Shown: positions 51,377 through 61,792 of the stretch, piece by piece | Layout: every line of letters starts with the position of its first letter | Numbering within the stretch: position 1 is the stretch's first letter | Notes under the pieces: generated by a model | Database searches by the model: none | Told to the model about the DNA's origin: nothing | What the model saw: the letters and a program-made list of their open reading frames with translations, nothing else | Assembly: GCF_004458765.1 (NCBI RefSeq) | Contig: NZ_SPJX01000029.1 | Location: 112,742 to 176,741, forward strand | Source: Microvirga pakistanensis | Lineage (GTDB): Bacteria; Pseudomonadota; Alphaproteobacteria; Rhizobiales; Beijerinckiaceae | DNA: 64,000 nucleotides | Reading direction: 5' to 3' | Translations under genes and position numbers: made by a program

Positions 51377-53557
51377 ATGACGGTTGCCGCTCTTCCCTCC
51401 AGCAGTCCCTTGCTCCGGTCCAGCTTTCACGAGCTCGCCACCGTCAGCCAGGCCATCCTGGATGCCATGCCTACGGCCCTGTATGTGTGTGCCGCGGACG
51501 GGGCCGTCCTGCGCTACAATAACAGGGCCGCCGAGCTGTGGGGGCGCACGCCCCGCTTGGGCGAGAGAGATGAACGGTACTGCGGCTCGTTTCGGCTCTA
51601 CCACCTCGACGGACGCCCGCTTGCGCACGCCGATACCCCGATGGCGCAGGTCCTGCGCACCGGAGAGCCTGCCCATGGGCTCGAGGTTCTGATCGAACGG
51701 CCGGATGGAAGCCACCGTACCGTGCTGGTGCAGATCGAGCCGCTATTGGACGAACAAGGCCGTGTTCTTGGTGCGATCAACTGCTTCCAGGACATCTCCG
51801 GCCGCAAAGCTCTGGAACTCGAACTGCGCCAAAGCCGCCAGGATCTTGAGGATTTCTTCGAGAACGGCGCTGTGGGCCTCCATCTGGTGGCTGCGGATGG
51901 CACCATCCTGCGGGCCAACCGGGCTGAACTTGCCCTCCTCGGCTATACGGCGGACGAGTACATCGGCCAGCCCATCGCCGCCTTCCACGCCGATGCCCAC
52001 GTGATCCGGGACATCCTCCAGCGCCTCTCCCGGGGCGAGACGCTGGACCGCTATCCGGCGCGCCTGAAGGCCAAGGATGGCTCGATCCGGCATGTTCTGA
52101 TTACGTCCAATGCGCACTTCCGCAATGGTGAATTCTACAACACCCGTTGCTTCACGGTCGATGTCTCCGACCAATGTCGCGCCGACGAAGCCCTGCGGGA
52201 GAGCCAGCAGCGGCTGGCCGTAACCTATGAGAAAGCGCCCATCGGCATCGCAGAGATGGACGCAGCCGGACGCTTCGTTCGTGTCAACGCGGCTCTCTCG
52301 GCCATCATCGGCTACACTCCCGAGGAGCTTCTCGGGCGATCCTTCCTCGAGCTGACCCACCCTGAGGATAGGGACGACGATGGCGAGCAGTACGCGCGCC
52401 AGGTACGGGGCGAGATCACCCATTACTCGGTGCAGAAGCGCTTCCTGCGCAAGGACGGCGGCACCGTCTTCGTGAATGTTCTCAGCTCGTCCGTGCTCGA
52501 CCAACTGGGGCAGTTCCGCTACGGCGTGCGGGTCGTTCAGGACGTCACGGAGCGGCTCCAGGCCGAGGAGCGGCTGCGCGAGAGCGAGCGTCACGTTCGT
52601 GAACTCCTGGAGGCGCTGCCGGCCGCGATCTACACCACCGATGCCGTGGGCCGCATCACCTACTACAACCAGGCCGCCGTCGAGTTCTCCGGGAGGAGGC
52701 CCATCCTCGGCAGTGATGAGTGGTGCGTGACCTGGCGCCTCTTCACGCCGGACGGAACCCCCCTGCCGCATGCTGAATGCCCTATGGCTGTCGCCTTGAA
52801 GGAGGGTCGGGCTATTCGCGGTGAGGAAGCAATTGCGGAGCGCCCGGACGGCACCCGCGTTCCATTCATTCCCTTCCCGACACCGCTGCGGGATGCCTCA
52901 GGCAAGATCATCGGCGCGATCAACATGCTGGTGGACATCACGGAGCGTAAGCAGGCGGAGGAACATCAGAGGGTTCTGATCGACGAGCTGAACCACCGGG
53001 TGAAGAACACGCTGGCCATTGTGCAGTCGATTGCGACCCAGACCATCCGAACCTCACCCGCCATCGAGACCTTCTCCGAGAACTTCGAGGCGCGCCTCCT
53101 GTCCCTGAGCAAGGCGCACGAGCTGCTGACACGTCGGGCATGGACGGGGGTTGATCTACGCGACATCGTTTGTCAGGAGCTGGAGCCCTACGACAATGGC
53201 TCCGCCACGCGTGTTCGGCTGGAGGGCACGGATCTTACGCTGGAGCCGCGGGTCGGCCTCGCCCTCAGCCTCGTCCTGCACGAGCTCACCACCAACGCCG
53301 CCAAGTACGGCGCCCTCTCGACCCAGCAGGGTCTCGTCACCGTGCGGTGGAGCGCTTCAGGATCTGGAGCTTCTGAAGTCCTTCGGATCGACTGGATCGA
53401 AAGCGGCGGCCCGGCTGTCAGGCCGCTGGCCAAGCGCAGCTTTGGCACCCGCCTGATCGAGCGCAGCATGACCAAGGACCTCCAAGGAATGGCCAAGCTC
53501 GACTTCGATCCGGCGGGCCTGCGTTGCACCCTCGAGCTGCCACTCCATCAGCTCTGA
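51377..53557 (+). CDS. Multi-PAS sensor histidine kinase, HWE family
   Basis: A 726-residue soluble kinase with four PAS domains (about 28-140, 150-280, 285-405 and 412-530) and a C-terminal HWE kinase region. The phospho-acceptor His is in ELNHRVKNTLAIVQ near residue 538; the N box LHELTTNAAKYGAL and the defining W-x-E in DWIESGGP near 677 are present. No membrane segment is seen. HWE kinases in Alphaproteobacteria often act on single-domain regulators or PhyR. A receiver gene follows after 8 bases. Confidence 0.92.
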   Translation: MTVAALPSSSPLLRSSFHELATVSQAILDAMPTALYVCAADGAVLRYNNRAAELWGRTPRLGERDERYCGSFRLYHLDGRPLAHADTPMAQVLRTGEPAHGLEVLIERPDGSHRTVLVQIEPLLDEQGRVLGAINCFQDISGRKALELELRQSRQDLEDFFENGAVGLHLVAADGTILRANRAELALLGYTADEYIGQPIAAFHADAHVIRDILQRLSRGETLDRYPARLKAKDGSIRHVLITSNAHFRNGEFYNTRCFTVDVSDQCRADEALRESQQRLAVTYEKAPIGIAEMDAAGRFVRVNAALSAIIGYTPEELLGRSFLELTHPEDRDDDGEQYARQVRGEITHYSVQKRFLRKDGGTVFVNVLSSSVLDQLGQFRYGVRVVQDVTERLQAEERLRESERHVRELLEALPAAIYTTDAVGRITYYNQAAVEFSGRRPILGSDEWCVTWRLFTPDGTPLPHAECPMAVALKEGRAIRGEEAIAERPDGTRVPFIPFPTPLRDASGKIIGAINMLVDITERKQAEEHQRVLIDELNHRVKNTLAIVQSIATQTIRTSPAIETFSENFEARLLSLSKAHELLTRRAWTGVDLRDIVCQELEPYDNGSATRVRLEGTDLTLEPRVGLALSLVLHELTTNAAKYGALSTQQGLVTVRWSASGSGASEVLRIDWIESGGPAVRPLAKRSFGTRLIERSMTKDLQGMAKLDFDPAGLRCTLELPLHQL

Positions 53558-53565
53558 GGCCCTTG

Positions 53566-53931
53566 ATGTCCGAGCTGAATGGATTGCGCCTCCTCGTGGT
53601 GGAAGATGAAAGCCATGTGGCCATGCTGGTGGAGGACATGCTCGCCGACATGGGCTGCGACGTGGTGGCCAGTGCGGCCAGGGTCTCGGAAGCCCTGAAG
53701 TTGATCGAGGCGACGGATATCGACGCCGCTGTGCTCGATGTGAACGTCGCCGGCGAGAAGGTCTTCCCTGTGGCCGAGAGGCTCCGGGATCGGAAGATCC
53801 CATTTATATTTGCAACGGGGTACGGAGCTGAAGGGGTGCGGGAGGACTTTCGCGCCTATCCGGTGATCCCCAAGCCGTTTCCGCAGTCGCAGCTCCAAAA
53901 GGTTCTAATGAAGGCGGTTGAGCGTTGGTGA
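53566..53931 (+). CDS. Single-domain response regulator
   Basis: A 121-residue receiver domain without an output domain. Acidic residues are in VVEDES near residue 12, the phosphorylated Asp in AAVLDVNV near residue 55, and the conserved Lys in IPKPF near residue 104. It begins 9 bases after the HWE kinase stop, so the two are an operon and probably a cognate pair. The adjacent start at TTG 53563 cannot be excluded. Confidence 0.9.
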   Translation: MSELNGLRLLVVEDESHVAMLVEDMLADMGCDVVASAARVSEALKLIEATDIDAAVLDVNVAGEKVFPVAERLRDRKIPFIFATGYGAEGVREDFRAYPVIPKPFPQSQLQKVLMKAVERW

Positions 53932-54182
53932 TGGGCTCCGAACGGCTTCTGTAGGCACCATCCGGCCCTTTGCATCACGCGAGTATACCTGAGAGGGCTG
54001 TGCAGAGCGTGCGCCAAAGGGAGTGGGGTTGCTCCAGCCCAGCCCTGTTCTAGGTACCCGGTCGCTCTGCCACCAACACCAAGGGGCGTCCACTTGCTTG
54101 ATAACTGCGGGACATAACACGTGGAGACTCTGAGCATCAGCGCCTCTCGGGGTGAGGACCCTGTCAGAAGGAACATCGCGTA

Positions 54183-57100
54183 ATGCACGGCAGGCCTGAC
54201 CAGACCGCCGCACCTTTGGACTTTCTCTCCGGCGGCGGGCGCTTGGGAGCATTGATCCGCGCCCACGACTGGTCGGCAACCCCGCTTGGCCCGCCGCATG
54301 CCTGGTCACAGGTGCTCAAGACGCTGGTCAGCGTCATGCTCGGCTCCTCCCAGCCGATGTTCATCGCCTGGGGGCCCGAGCGCATCCTGCTCTACAATGA
54401 CGCCTATTCCGAGATCCTGGCTCAGAAACACCCAGCCGCGCTGGGCCAGCCCTTCCTGGAGGTCTGGGACGAGATCCGCGACGACCTCATCCCCATCGTC
54501 GAGCAGGCCTATGCCGGCGAGCCGGTCCACATGGACGATATCACCCTGTTCATGATGCGGAATGGTTTTCGCGAGGAAACCCACTTCGCTTTCTCCTATA
54601 CCCCCATTCGCGACGAAACCGGTGCAGTGGCCGGCATCCTCTGTCCCTGTATCGAGACTACGGCCCAAGTCATGGCCGAGCGTCGCCAGGTGGCCGAGAA
54701 GGAGCGCCAGCAGCGCCTGTTCGAGCAGGCGCCCGGCTTTATCACCGTCCTCACCGGACCCGACCACGTGTTTGAATTCGTCAACCAAGCGTACATCAGG
54801 CTGTTCGGGGACCGTGGCTATGTCGGCAGGACCGTCCGCGACGTGTTCCCGGAGCTGGAGGACCAAGGCTTCTTCGAGTGGCTCGACCAGGTCTACGAGA
54901 CCGGGCAGCGGTTTGTGGCCAGCCATATCCCTGCCCGCCTGCATGCCTCGCCCGGCGCACCTGCGAAAGAGCTCTTTCTCGACTTCATCTATGAGCCGGT
55001 GATTGATGAGACCGGCATCATCGGCATCTTCTGTGAAGGCCATGACGTTACGGAAACACACATTGCCCAGCAGGCCCTCGCCCGGGAGAAGGAGCGTCTG
55101 GAGATCCTGAACCGCATCGGCTCGCAGCTTGCCTCGGAACTCGACCTCGACACCTTGGTCCAAGCCGCCACTGACGCAGGTGTGGCCCTGACAGGGGCAC
55201 AGTTCGGCGCGTTCTTCTACAATGTCGTCAACCAGCAGGGCGAGAGCTATATGCTCTACTCCCTCTCAGGGGTGGCGCGGGAGGCCTTCTCCCGGTTTCC
55301 GATGCCCCGCAACACCGCCGTGTTCCACCCGACCTTCGCCGGTGACGGCGTGATTCGGTCGGACGACATTCTGAAGGATCCGCGCTACGGCCAGAATGAT
55401 CCTCATTACGGCATGCCCAAGGGTCACCTCCCCGTTCGCAGCTATCTCGCCGTCCCGGTCATCTCCCGCTCCGGAGAAGTTCTGGGCGGCCTCTTCTTCG
55501 GTCACGAGAGGCCGGGCGTCTTCACGGACGAGCACGAGACCCTGCTGACCGGCATTGCGGGCCAGGCGGCGATTGCCATCGACAATGCCCGTCTGTTCCG
55601 GGCCTCGCAGCACGAGATCGCCGAGCGCACACGCGCCGAAGAGGCGCTGCGGGATCTCACCCACACGCTGGAAGCACGCGTGGCCGAGCGCACCGCTGAG
55701 CGCGATCGGGTCTGGAGGAACTCGCGCGACCTGCTCGTGGTCGTCGGCCCGGATGGGATCTTCCGGGCCGTGAACCCCGCCTGGACCGAGATCCTAGGCC
55801 ACGTGCCGGAAGAAGTAGTCGGGCGCTCGTTCCTCGACTTTATCTGGCCCGAGGATGTCGCCCGCAGTCAGGGTGCGCTCAATGACGCGGCTGCCGGCCG
55901 GGATCTGACGAACTTCGAGGACCGCTACACGCACAAAGACGGCACGCCGCGTTGGATCTCCTGGCGCACCTCGGCCGAGGGAGATCTCGTCTACGCCTAT
56001 GGCCGCGACGTCACGGCCGAGAAGCAGCAATCGGAGACCCTGCGCCAGACCGAGGAGGCGCTGCGGCAGGCGCAGAAGATGGAGGCTGTCGGACAGCTCA
56101 CGGGCGGCATCGCGCACGACTTCAACAACCTGCTCACCGGCATTGTCGGCTCGCTCGACCTGATGCAGACCCGCATTGCCCAGGGCCGTACCGAGGCGGT
56201 GGAGCGCTATGCCAAGGCGGCCATGAGCTCGGCCCAGCGCGCCGCTGCCCTCACACACCGCCTGCTTGCCTTCGCGCGCCGGCAGCCGCTGGCGCCCAAG
56301 ACGGTGGACACGAACAAGCTTGTGGTCTCAATGGAGGACCTGCTCCGGCGCACACTCGGCGAGGCCATCCGGATGGAGTTCGTCACGGCCGGCGGGCTCT
56401 GGCTGACGCGCTGCGATCCGCACCAGCTTGAGAGCGCCATCCTCAATTTGGCCATTAACGCCCGCGACGCCATGCCCGGTGGCGGCAAGCTCACCATCGA
56501 GACCTGCAACACCCATCTCGACCGCGCCTACGCGGCGCTTCACCCGGGTGTGCGCCCGGGCCAGTATGTTTGCGTCGCAGTCACCGACACGGGCACCGGC
56601 ATGCCGCCCGATGTAATCGAGCGTGCCTTCGATCCGTTCTTCACTACCAAGCCGCTTGGCCAGGGAACCGGCCTTGGCCTGTCGATGATCTATGGCTTCG
56701 CGCAGCAGTCGGAGGGGCATGCCCGGATCTATTCCGAGGTGGGACAAGGCACGACGGTCAAGATCTACCTGCCGCGCTTCAACGGGGTGGTGGAGGAGGA
56801 AGCGGAGATGGTAGGGCTGGCGGATGCGCCGCGGTCGGAGGCGGGTGAGACGGTGCTCGTGGTCGAGGACGAGCCGGTGGTGCGCGACCTCATCGTCGAT
56901 GTTCTCAGGGATCTTGGATACCGGGCCTTGGAGGCGGTTGATGGTCCTTCTGGCCTCAAGCTGCTGCAATCCTCGCGACGGATTGATCTTCTTGTCACGG
57001 ACGTCGGTCTGCCGGGGATGAATGGACGTCAGCTTGCGGATCAGGCCCGCGAGCATCGCCCCGACCTAAGGGTGCTGTTCATCACAGGTTATGCGGAGAA

Positions 57101-57206
57101 CGCGGCCGTGGCGAGCGGCTTCCTTGAACGGGGGATGGAGATGATCACCAAACCTTTTGCCGTGGAAGCGCTCGCAATCCGTATTCGCGAGATGATCGAA
57201 CGTTAA
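54183..57206 (+). CDS. Hybrid histidine kinase, PAS-PAS-GAF-PAS-HisKA-HATPase-REC
   Basis: A 1007-residue soluble hybrid kinase. Domains in order are PAS (about 40-150), PAS (about 180-295), GAF (about 320-475), PAS (about 515-625), HisKA with the phospho-His in [11 protein letters not shown] near residue 642, HATPase ([10 protein letters not shown] near 760; GTGLGLSM near 833) and a C-terminal receiver with its Asp in [13 protein letters not shown] near 939. It could autoregulate through its receiver or pass phosphate on. It is transcribed away from the minus-strand hybrid kinase on the other side of a 110-base gap. Confidence 0.92.
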   Translation: MHGRPDQTAAPLDFLSGGGRLGALIRAHDWSATPLGPPHAWSQVLKTLVSVMLGSSQPMFIAWGPERILLYNDAYSEILAQKHPAALGQPFLEVWDEIRDDLIPIVEQAYAGEPVHMDDITLFMMRNGFREETHFAFSYTPIRDETGAVAGILCPCIETTAQVMAERRQVAEKERQQRLFEQAPGFITVLTGPDHVFEFVNQAYIRLFGDRGYVGRTVRDVFPELEDQGFFEWLDQVYETGQRFVASHIPARLHASPGAPAKELFLDFIYEPVIDETGIIGIFCEGHDVTETHIAQQALAREKERLEILNRIGSQLASELDLDTLVQAATDAGVALTGAQFGAFFYNVVNQQGESYMLYSLSGVAREAFSRFPMPRNTAVFHPTFAGDGVIRSDDILKDPRYGQNDPHYGMPKGHLPVRSYLAVPVISRSGEVLGGLFFGHERPGVFTDEHETLLTGIAGQAAIAIDNARLFRASQHEIAERTRAEEALRDLTHTLEARVAERTAERDRVWRNSRDLLVVVGPDGIFRAVNPAWTEILGHVPEEVVGRSFLDFIWPEDVARSQGALNDAAAGRDLTNFEDRYTHKDGTPRWISWRTSAEGDLVYAYGRDVTAEKQQSETLRQTEEALRQAQKMEAVGQLTGGIAHDFNNLLTGIVGSLDLMQTRIAQGRTEAVERYAKAAMSSAQRAAALTHRLLAFARRQPLAPKTVDTNKLVVSMEDLLRRTLGEAIRMEFVTAGGLWLTRCDPHQLESAILNLAINARDAMPGGGKLTIETCNTHLDRAYAALHPGVRPGQYVCVAVTDTGTGMPPDVIERAFDPFFTTKPLGQGTGLGLSMIYGFAQQSEGHARIYSEVGQGTTVKIYLPRFNGVVEEEAEMVGLADAPRSEAGETVLVVEDEPVVRDLIVDVLRDLGYRALEAVDGPSGLKLLQSSRRIDLLVTDVGLPGMNGRQLADQAREHRPDLRVLFITGYAENAAVASGFLERGMEMITKPFAVEALAIRIREMIER

Positions 57207-57316
57207 GGGTCAGTCTATTCCGAAGCCCATTGGCGATAAGGTTCGTCGAGCTGCCGGTGCAGGGCAGCCGAACGGGTACCTTGGGCCGCTGTGCCCTCTT
57301 CCGCTGGCGCTCCGGA

Positions 57317-58981
57317 TTAGTTTCCGTCGAGCATGCGCCTGATCTTGGAGGCGAGTTCGGCATAGGTGAAGGGCTTGCTGATCAGGTGCATCCCAGGATC
57401 CAAGCGGCCATTGTGGACGATGGCATTGGCCGTGTAGCCGGTCGTGTACAGCACCGGAAGGCCGGGCCTGTGCCTGGTAATCTGGTCGGCGAGTGCGCGC
57501 CCGTTCATTCCTCCGGTCAGAACAACATCAGTGAACAGCAGCTCGATCTCTGGATGCCGCTCCGCGACCGACAGGGCCTCTCGTCCATCGGCGGCCTGAA
57601 GAACCCGGTATCCAAGGTCACGGAGCGCCTCGACGGCGTAGGCTCGTAATGCCGGCTCGTCTTCGACCACCAGAATGGTCTCGCCTGAACCCCTCACCAT
57701 CGCCGGTTTGTTGGCAGGTAGTTCGGCAGTCTCCTCGTCCGATCCGATCAGGCGCGGCAGGTAGATCTTGATCGTCGTGCCTTCGCCGAGCTCACTGTAG
57801 ATCCGGATGTGGCCATTGGACTGACGAACGAAGCCGTACACCATGCTCAGGCCCAGCCCGGTTCCCTTGCCAGCTTCCTTGGTAGTGAAGAACGGCTCGA
57901 ACACCTTCTCCATGGTCGCCTTGTCCATGCCCGTTCCGGTGTCGGAAACCGCCACGAGCACATACTGTCCGGGCGGCACCGGTTCGGCTATGACTTCCAC
58001 ATAGGCCTCATCCAAACGGGCATTGGCCGTCTCAATCGTGAGTTTCCCGCCGCCCGGCATGGCGTCGCGGGCGTTCACCGCCAGGTTGACGATGGCGTTC
58101 TCCAACTGGTTTGGGTCGGCCTGGGTCCGCCAGAGACCACCGGCCAGAACCGTCTCCAGCACGACCATCTCGCCCAAGGTCCGGCGCAGCAACTCGGACA
58201 TGCCGGCCACCAGCTTGTTGACGTCGATGGGCTTGGGATCGAGCGGCTGGCGCCGCGAGAAGGCCAGCAGCCGCTGGGTCAGAGTAGCAGCCCGCCGGGT
58301 TGCTTCCATGGCGTGCTCGGCGGCGCGCAGGATCCGCTCGTTACCCTCGGGCAGGCGGCGCTGCAACAGTTCGATGTTGCCGACGATGATGGTAAGCAGG
58401 TTGTTGAAGTCGTGCGCGATGCCGCCGGTGAGCTGCCCGACGGCTTCCATCTTCTGCGCCTGCCGCAGCGCCTCCTCGGCCTTCAGGCGCTCGGCAACCT
58501 CCTGCACAACCCGCTCCTCCAGGGTCTCATTCAGGCGCTTGAGCTCCTCAGTCGCCTGCTCGGCCTTCTGGCGGGCCAGCAGCAGTTCCCGCTCGTACTT
58601 GCGCCGGTCAGTGGCGTTGAAGAGGGTAATGCGATGAACCATGGGGCAGCCATTCGCATCCAACTTCTGGACGGTGTTGGCCAGAACCGGCAGTTGTCGC
58701 CCGTCCGCGCAGGTCAGATCGAAGGCGATCTCGTTCACGAAGCCCTGCATCCGCAGGAGCGGTGCGAAGTGTGTATCGTAGAAGATCTTGCCGCCGATGC
58801 TCAGGAGATCCTGGAAGCACTTGTGGCCGACAAGCTCCTGCCGTTCCACGCCGATCCAGGTGAGGAAGGTCTGGTTAACTCTAACGATGGTGCCGTCCGG
58901 CAGGGTTGAAAGATAACCGCAGGGGGCACTTTCGTAGAGTTCCTCGGCCGTCTCGATCAGGCAACCCTGGTCAATGGTCAC
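57317..58981 (-). CDS. PAS hybrid histidine kinase coupled to an RsbQ-like hydrolase
   Basis: A 554-residue soluble hybrid kinase. It has one PAS domain (about 10-130), a short coiled coil, HisKA with the phospho-His in GGIAHDFNN near residue 190, HATPase ([10 protein letters not shown] near 305; [14 protein letters not shown] near 375) and a receiver (VVEDEPALRAYAVEALRDLG; Asp in LLFTDVVLTGGMNG near 487). The GTG start at 58981 shares a base with the TAG of the upstream alpha/beta hydrolase, implying coupled translation and a shared role. Confidence 0.92.
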   Translation of the reverse strand: MTIDQGCLIETAEELYESAPCGYLSTLPDGTIVRVNQTFLTWIGVERQELVGHKCFQDLLSIGGKIFYDTHFAPLLRMQGFVNEIAFDLTCADGRQLPVLANTVQKLDANGCPMVHRITLFNATDRRKYERELLLARQKAEQATEELKRLNETLEERVVQEVAERLKAEEALRQAQKMEAVGQLTGGIAHDFNNLLTIIVGNIELLQRRLPEGNERILRAAEHAMEATRRAATLTQRLLAFSRRQPLDPKPIDVNKLVAGMSELLRRTLGEMVVLETVLAGGLWRTQADPNQLENAIVNLAVNARDAMPGGGKLTIETANARLDEAYVEVIAEPVPPGQYVLVAVSDTGTGMDKATMEKVFEPFFTTKEAGKGTGLGLSMVYGFVRQSNGHIRIYSELGEGTTIKIYLPRLIGSDEETAELPANKPAMVRGSGETILVVEDEPALRAYAVEALRDLGYRVLQAADGREALSVAERHPEIELLFTDVVLTGGMNGRALADQITRHRPGLPVLYTTGYTANAIVHNGRLDPGMHLISKPFTYAELASKIRRMLDGN

Positions 58982-59802
58982 TAGGCGGCCGTCTTGATGG
59001 GGGCAGGATCGCGCAGAAAGGCTTCCATGGCGGCAATCGTCTCCTCAGGCGCACTCAGGTTGGGGCAATGCCCCGTTGCCTTCATCAGGACGAACTCACT
59101 GCCTGTGAGGTTCTGATGCATATACCGCCCCACTGCCTCGGGGGCAATGACGTCTTGGGAGCACTGAAGGATGAGCGCCTTCGTCCCCACCATGGGCAGA
59201 TCGGCCCGGTTGTCCGAGAGGAACGTCACCCGGGCGAAGTGCTTGGCGATCTCCGGGTCGGTGCGGCAGAAGCTGTTGGTGAGTTCCTCGCCGAGTTGAG
59301 GCCGGTCGGGGTTGCCCATGATTACCGGCGCCATGGTGCTGGACCAGCCGAGATGGTTGCTGTCGAGGAAGTCGAGCAAGCCCTCGATGTCCTCCTGCTT
59401 GAAGCCGCCGACATAGTCGCCATCGTTGATGTAGCGCGGTGAGGGGCCGATCAGGACCAGGCGGTCGAACCGCTCCGGCTCCCTGATGGCGGCGAGAACC
59501 CCGATCATAGCGCTGACCGAGTGGCCGACGAAGATGACGTCCTTGAGGTCCAACTCCTGGCAGATCGCCAGCACGTCGTCCGCGTAACCATTGAGGCTGC
59601 CATATTTGGCTCGGTCGAAGGCAGCGGCATCCGACTGGCCATGCCCGATATGGTCGAAGAGGATGATCTTGTACCGGTCCTCGAAGGCTGGCGTGATGAA
59701 GCGCCACATGTTCTGATCGCAGCCGTAGCCATGGGCAAAGAGCATGGGCTGCTCGCCACGGCCGAGAATCTTAACATTGTGTCGTATCAGAACGGCAGAC
59801 AT
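58981..59802 (-). CDS. RsbQ/KAI2-like alpha/beta hydrolase
   Basis: A 273-residue alpha/beta hydrolase closely resembling RsbQ and the plant receptors KAI2/D14. The N-terminus VKILGRGEQPMLFAHGYGCD QNMW is typical, and the triad is Ser in VGHSVSAMIG near residue 95, Asp in CSQDVIAPEA near residue 217 and His in TGHCPNLSAP near residue 245. RsbQ activates the PAS-domain phosphatase RsbP in the Bacillus stress pathway; here the coupled partner is a PAS kinase. ATG 59802 follows a GGAG box. Perception of a small hydrophobic ligand is inferred. Confidence 0.9.
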   Translation of the reverse strand: MSAVLIRHNVKILGRGEQPMLFAHGYGCDQNMWRFITPAFEDRYKIILFDHIGHGQSDAAAFDRAKYGSLNGYADDVLAICQELDLKDVIFVGHSVSAMIGVLAAIREPERFDRLVLIGPSPRYINDGDYVGGFKQEDIEGLLDFLDSNHLGWSSTMAPVIMGNPDRPQLGEELTNSFCRTDPEIAKHFARVTFLSDNRADLPMVGTKALILQCSQDVIAPEAVGRYMHQNLTGSEFVLMKATGHCPNLSAPEETIAAMEAFLRDPAPIKTAA

Positions 59803-60234
59803 GGGTGCTCCGGGCAATTGGGTTCCACTGGATCGTCAGCTCACCTTTTGAGGCTTCCGAGCTTTGCAGTTCAAGCGGCCAATCTAGTGGCATTGGCCCA
59901 CTCGTCAACACGTGGATCCGCTCTCCGGTCGCTCTGCTCCGACCAAGCTCTGAACGAGAAAGCCTTCTTGAAAGTGGGAAGGTCTCCAATGGGTCAGGCA
60001 ATGAAGTTTGTTCACTGAGAGGAACGTCTAATGTTCCTGTCCAAAGCGGAAGTCCGGCCCACGTCCGCCCCATGCCAATCTCGGCCGTTAAGCGTGGGCG
60101 TGACATGATCTGCTCACTCCCGCATTCCCGAAGCTCGGCTTGGACTTTGGACACTGAGATGCCTTCCATCTCCTTGCAGACCTTGCAGCGTACCCCTACA
60201 AGGGTAAGAACTTTTCTTATCGGGCCGTCCTGCC
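59803..60234. other. Intergenic stretch with a short repeat
   Basis: 432 bases between the divergent RsbQ-like gene and the ParD-like gene. It holds a GGAAC-N7-GTTCC inverted repeat at 60021-60037 and the second copy of the AAGCGTGG repeat, but no gene was recognised. Both promoters must lie here. Confidence 0.45.
60086..60121. repeat. TTAAGCGTGGGCGTG repeat, second copy
   Basis: Matches 47822-47857 (core AAGCGTGG, then TCTGCTC) in the same orientation. Both copies are non-coding. It is probably part of a degenerate short dispersed element. Confidence 0.4.
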
Positions 60235-60429
60235 ATGCCTTCAAAGTCGATCATTACCGCCTCATTGACCCCGGAACTCACAGCCATGATTGCCGCGAAG
60301 GTGGCGGCTGGACGCTATCGGAGCGCCAGCGAAGTGGTGCGGGCCGCGCTGCGGCTCCTAGACGATCACGAGCGTCGGAACGAGAGCAGGAGCAGAACAC
60401 CTGCCGCAAGGTCGCGCGATGCCGCGTGA
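60235..60429 (+). CDS. ParD-like antitoxin without a partner toxin
   Basis: A 64-residue protein of the ParD/CC2985 antitoxin family: an N-terminal ribbon-helix-helix (SIITASLTPELTAMIAAKVA, GRYRSASEVVRAALRLLDDH) and a short basic tail. No ParE-like frame follows; instead the 3' end overlaps the start of an HWE kinase gene by 11 bases. It may be an orphan antitoxin, or may have been recruited as a DNA-binding regulator of the kinase. Confidence 0.75.
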   Translation: MPSKSIITASLTPELTAMIAAKVAAGRYRSASEVVRAALRLLDDHERRNESRSRTPAARSRDAA

Positions 60430-61792
60430 ACCCTCGACGAAGCAAGGGCGGGCCAAAAGCAACCGCGTCGGGACGTCTCGCGAGCAGAGCTTCGACATCT
60501 TGGAAAGTGTTGCCGACGCCTTCTTCGCCGTCGATCACCACTGGCGCTTTACCTACGTCAACCGCGCCGCAGCAGAACGATGGAACCGCAGCCGCGAGGA
60601 CCTGATCGGCAAGGACTTTCTGGAGCAGTTTCCGCAAGCAGCCGACTCTGAACCTTGGAAGGCATTTCTGAAGGCTATGCAGGAGCGTCAGCCCACACGC
60701 CTGGAGGTGGTGTCTCCGGTTGTGCATCAGTGGGTGGACTTGAGCATCTCCCCAACCCGCGATGGCGGGCTGTCCGTTTACTTCCGCGACATCAGTGCAC
60801 GCAAGCGTGTTGAAGAGGTCGAGGGATGGCTCGCTGCTATCATCGAGTCGTCGGATGACGCCATCGTCAGTAAGAACCTTGAGAGCATCGTCACAAGCTG
60901 GAACGCGGGGGCGGAACGGCTCTTCGGCTACAGGGCCGAGGAGATTATTGGCAAGCCAATCACGATCCTGTTCCCTGAGGACCGGCAGGATGAGGAGGAG
61001 AGGATCCTCGCACGCATCCGCCGGGGTGAGCGCGTCGAGCATTTCGAGAGCACCCGCCAGCGCAAGGACGGCAGTCTGGTCGAGGTTTCCCTGACGATCT
61101 CCCCGATCAAGGATGCCAAAGGCAGGATCGTGGGTGCATCGAAGATTGCCCGCGACATCACCAGGCACAAGGAGGCCGAGCGCCTGCAACGTCTTCTGGT
61201 GCATGAGCTGAACCACCGCGTGAAGAACATTCTTGCAACAGTGCAGGCTGTTGCCCGGCAAACATTCAACTCCCGGCAATCAGGCGACACAGTGCGCGAG
61301 ACCTTCGAGGCGCGTCTGCTTGCCTTGTCCAAGGCGCACGACCTGCTCACGCGAGAGACCTGGGATGGGGCTGGTCTGTCGCAGGTCGTTGCAGAAGCCC
61401 TCTCGCCGTACCACCGTGACCGTTTCGAAGCCGGCGGGCCGGATGTGCGCTTGACCCCGAAGATGGCCTTGGCTCTGACCTTGGCGCTGCACGAGTTGGC
61501 GACCAATGCAGCGAAGTATGGCGCGCTCTCGGCCCCGTCAGGCCGGATCGCAATCACCTGGCAGGTTCAGGCCGGCGATCCGCCGCATCTGATCCTTCGC
61601 TGGCAAGAGCGTGGCGGCCCACCGGTTTCACCACCCGAGCAGAAGGGTTTCGGTTCACGCCTGATCGAGCGCAGCCTGGCGCTGGAACTCGGAGGTGACG
61701 TCAAGATCACCTATAACCCCACCGGGGTGGTCTGTGAGGTGAAGGCGCCCTTAGTGGACGAGCGGGACGAACATGTGGGCAAGGCTGCGTAA
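60419..61792 (+). CDS. PAS sensor histidine kinase, HWE family
   Basis: A 457-residue soluble kinase with two PAS domains (about 25-130 and 138-258) and an HWE kinase domain. The phospho-His is in HELNHRVKNILATVQ near residue 266, the N box LHELATNAAKYGAL near 363, and W-x-E in RWQERGGPP near 400. The second PAS has the canonical ITSWNAGAERLFGY-like sequence. The ATG overlaps the ParD-like gene, and a KaiC-like gene and a receiver follow on the same strand. Confidence 0.92.
   Translation: MPREPSTKQGRAKSNRVGTSREQSFDILESVADAFFAVDHHWRFTYVNRAAAERWNRSREDLIGKDFLEQFPQAADSEPWKAFLKAMQERQPTRLEVVSPVVHQWVDLSISPTRDGGLSVYFRDISARKRVEEVEGWLAAIIESSDDAIVSKNLESIVTSWNAGAERLFGYRAEEIIGKPITILFPEDRQDEEERILARIRRGERVEHFESTRQRKDGSLVEVSLTISPIKDAKGRIVGASKIARDITRHKEAERLQRLLVHELNHRVKNILATVQAVARQTFNSRQSGDTVRETFEARLLALSKAHDLLTRETWDGAGLSQVVAEALSPYHRDRFEAGGPDVRLTPKMALALTLALHELATNAAKYGALSAPSGRIAITWQVQAGDPPHLILRWQERGGPPVSPPEQKGFGSRLIERSLALELGGDVKITYNPTGVVCEVKAPLVDERDEHVGKAA

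Noticed and set aside
57809..58909. 366-codon plus-strand frame opposite the PAS hybrid kinase
   Set aside because: The minus strand holds intact HisKA, HATPase and receiver motifs; this frame has none.
60021..60037. GGAAC element before the ParD-like gene as a sigma-EcfG promoter
   Set aside because: The required CGTT at 16-17 bases is absent. It is only a 5-bp inverted repeat (GGAAC/GTTCC).
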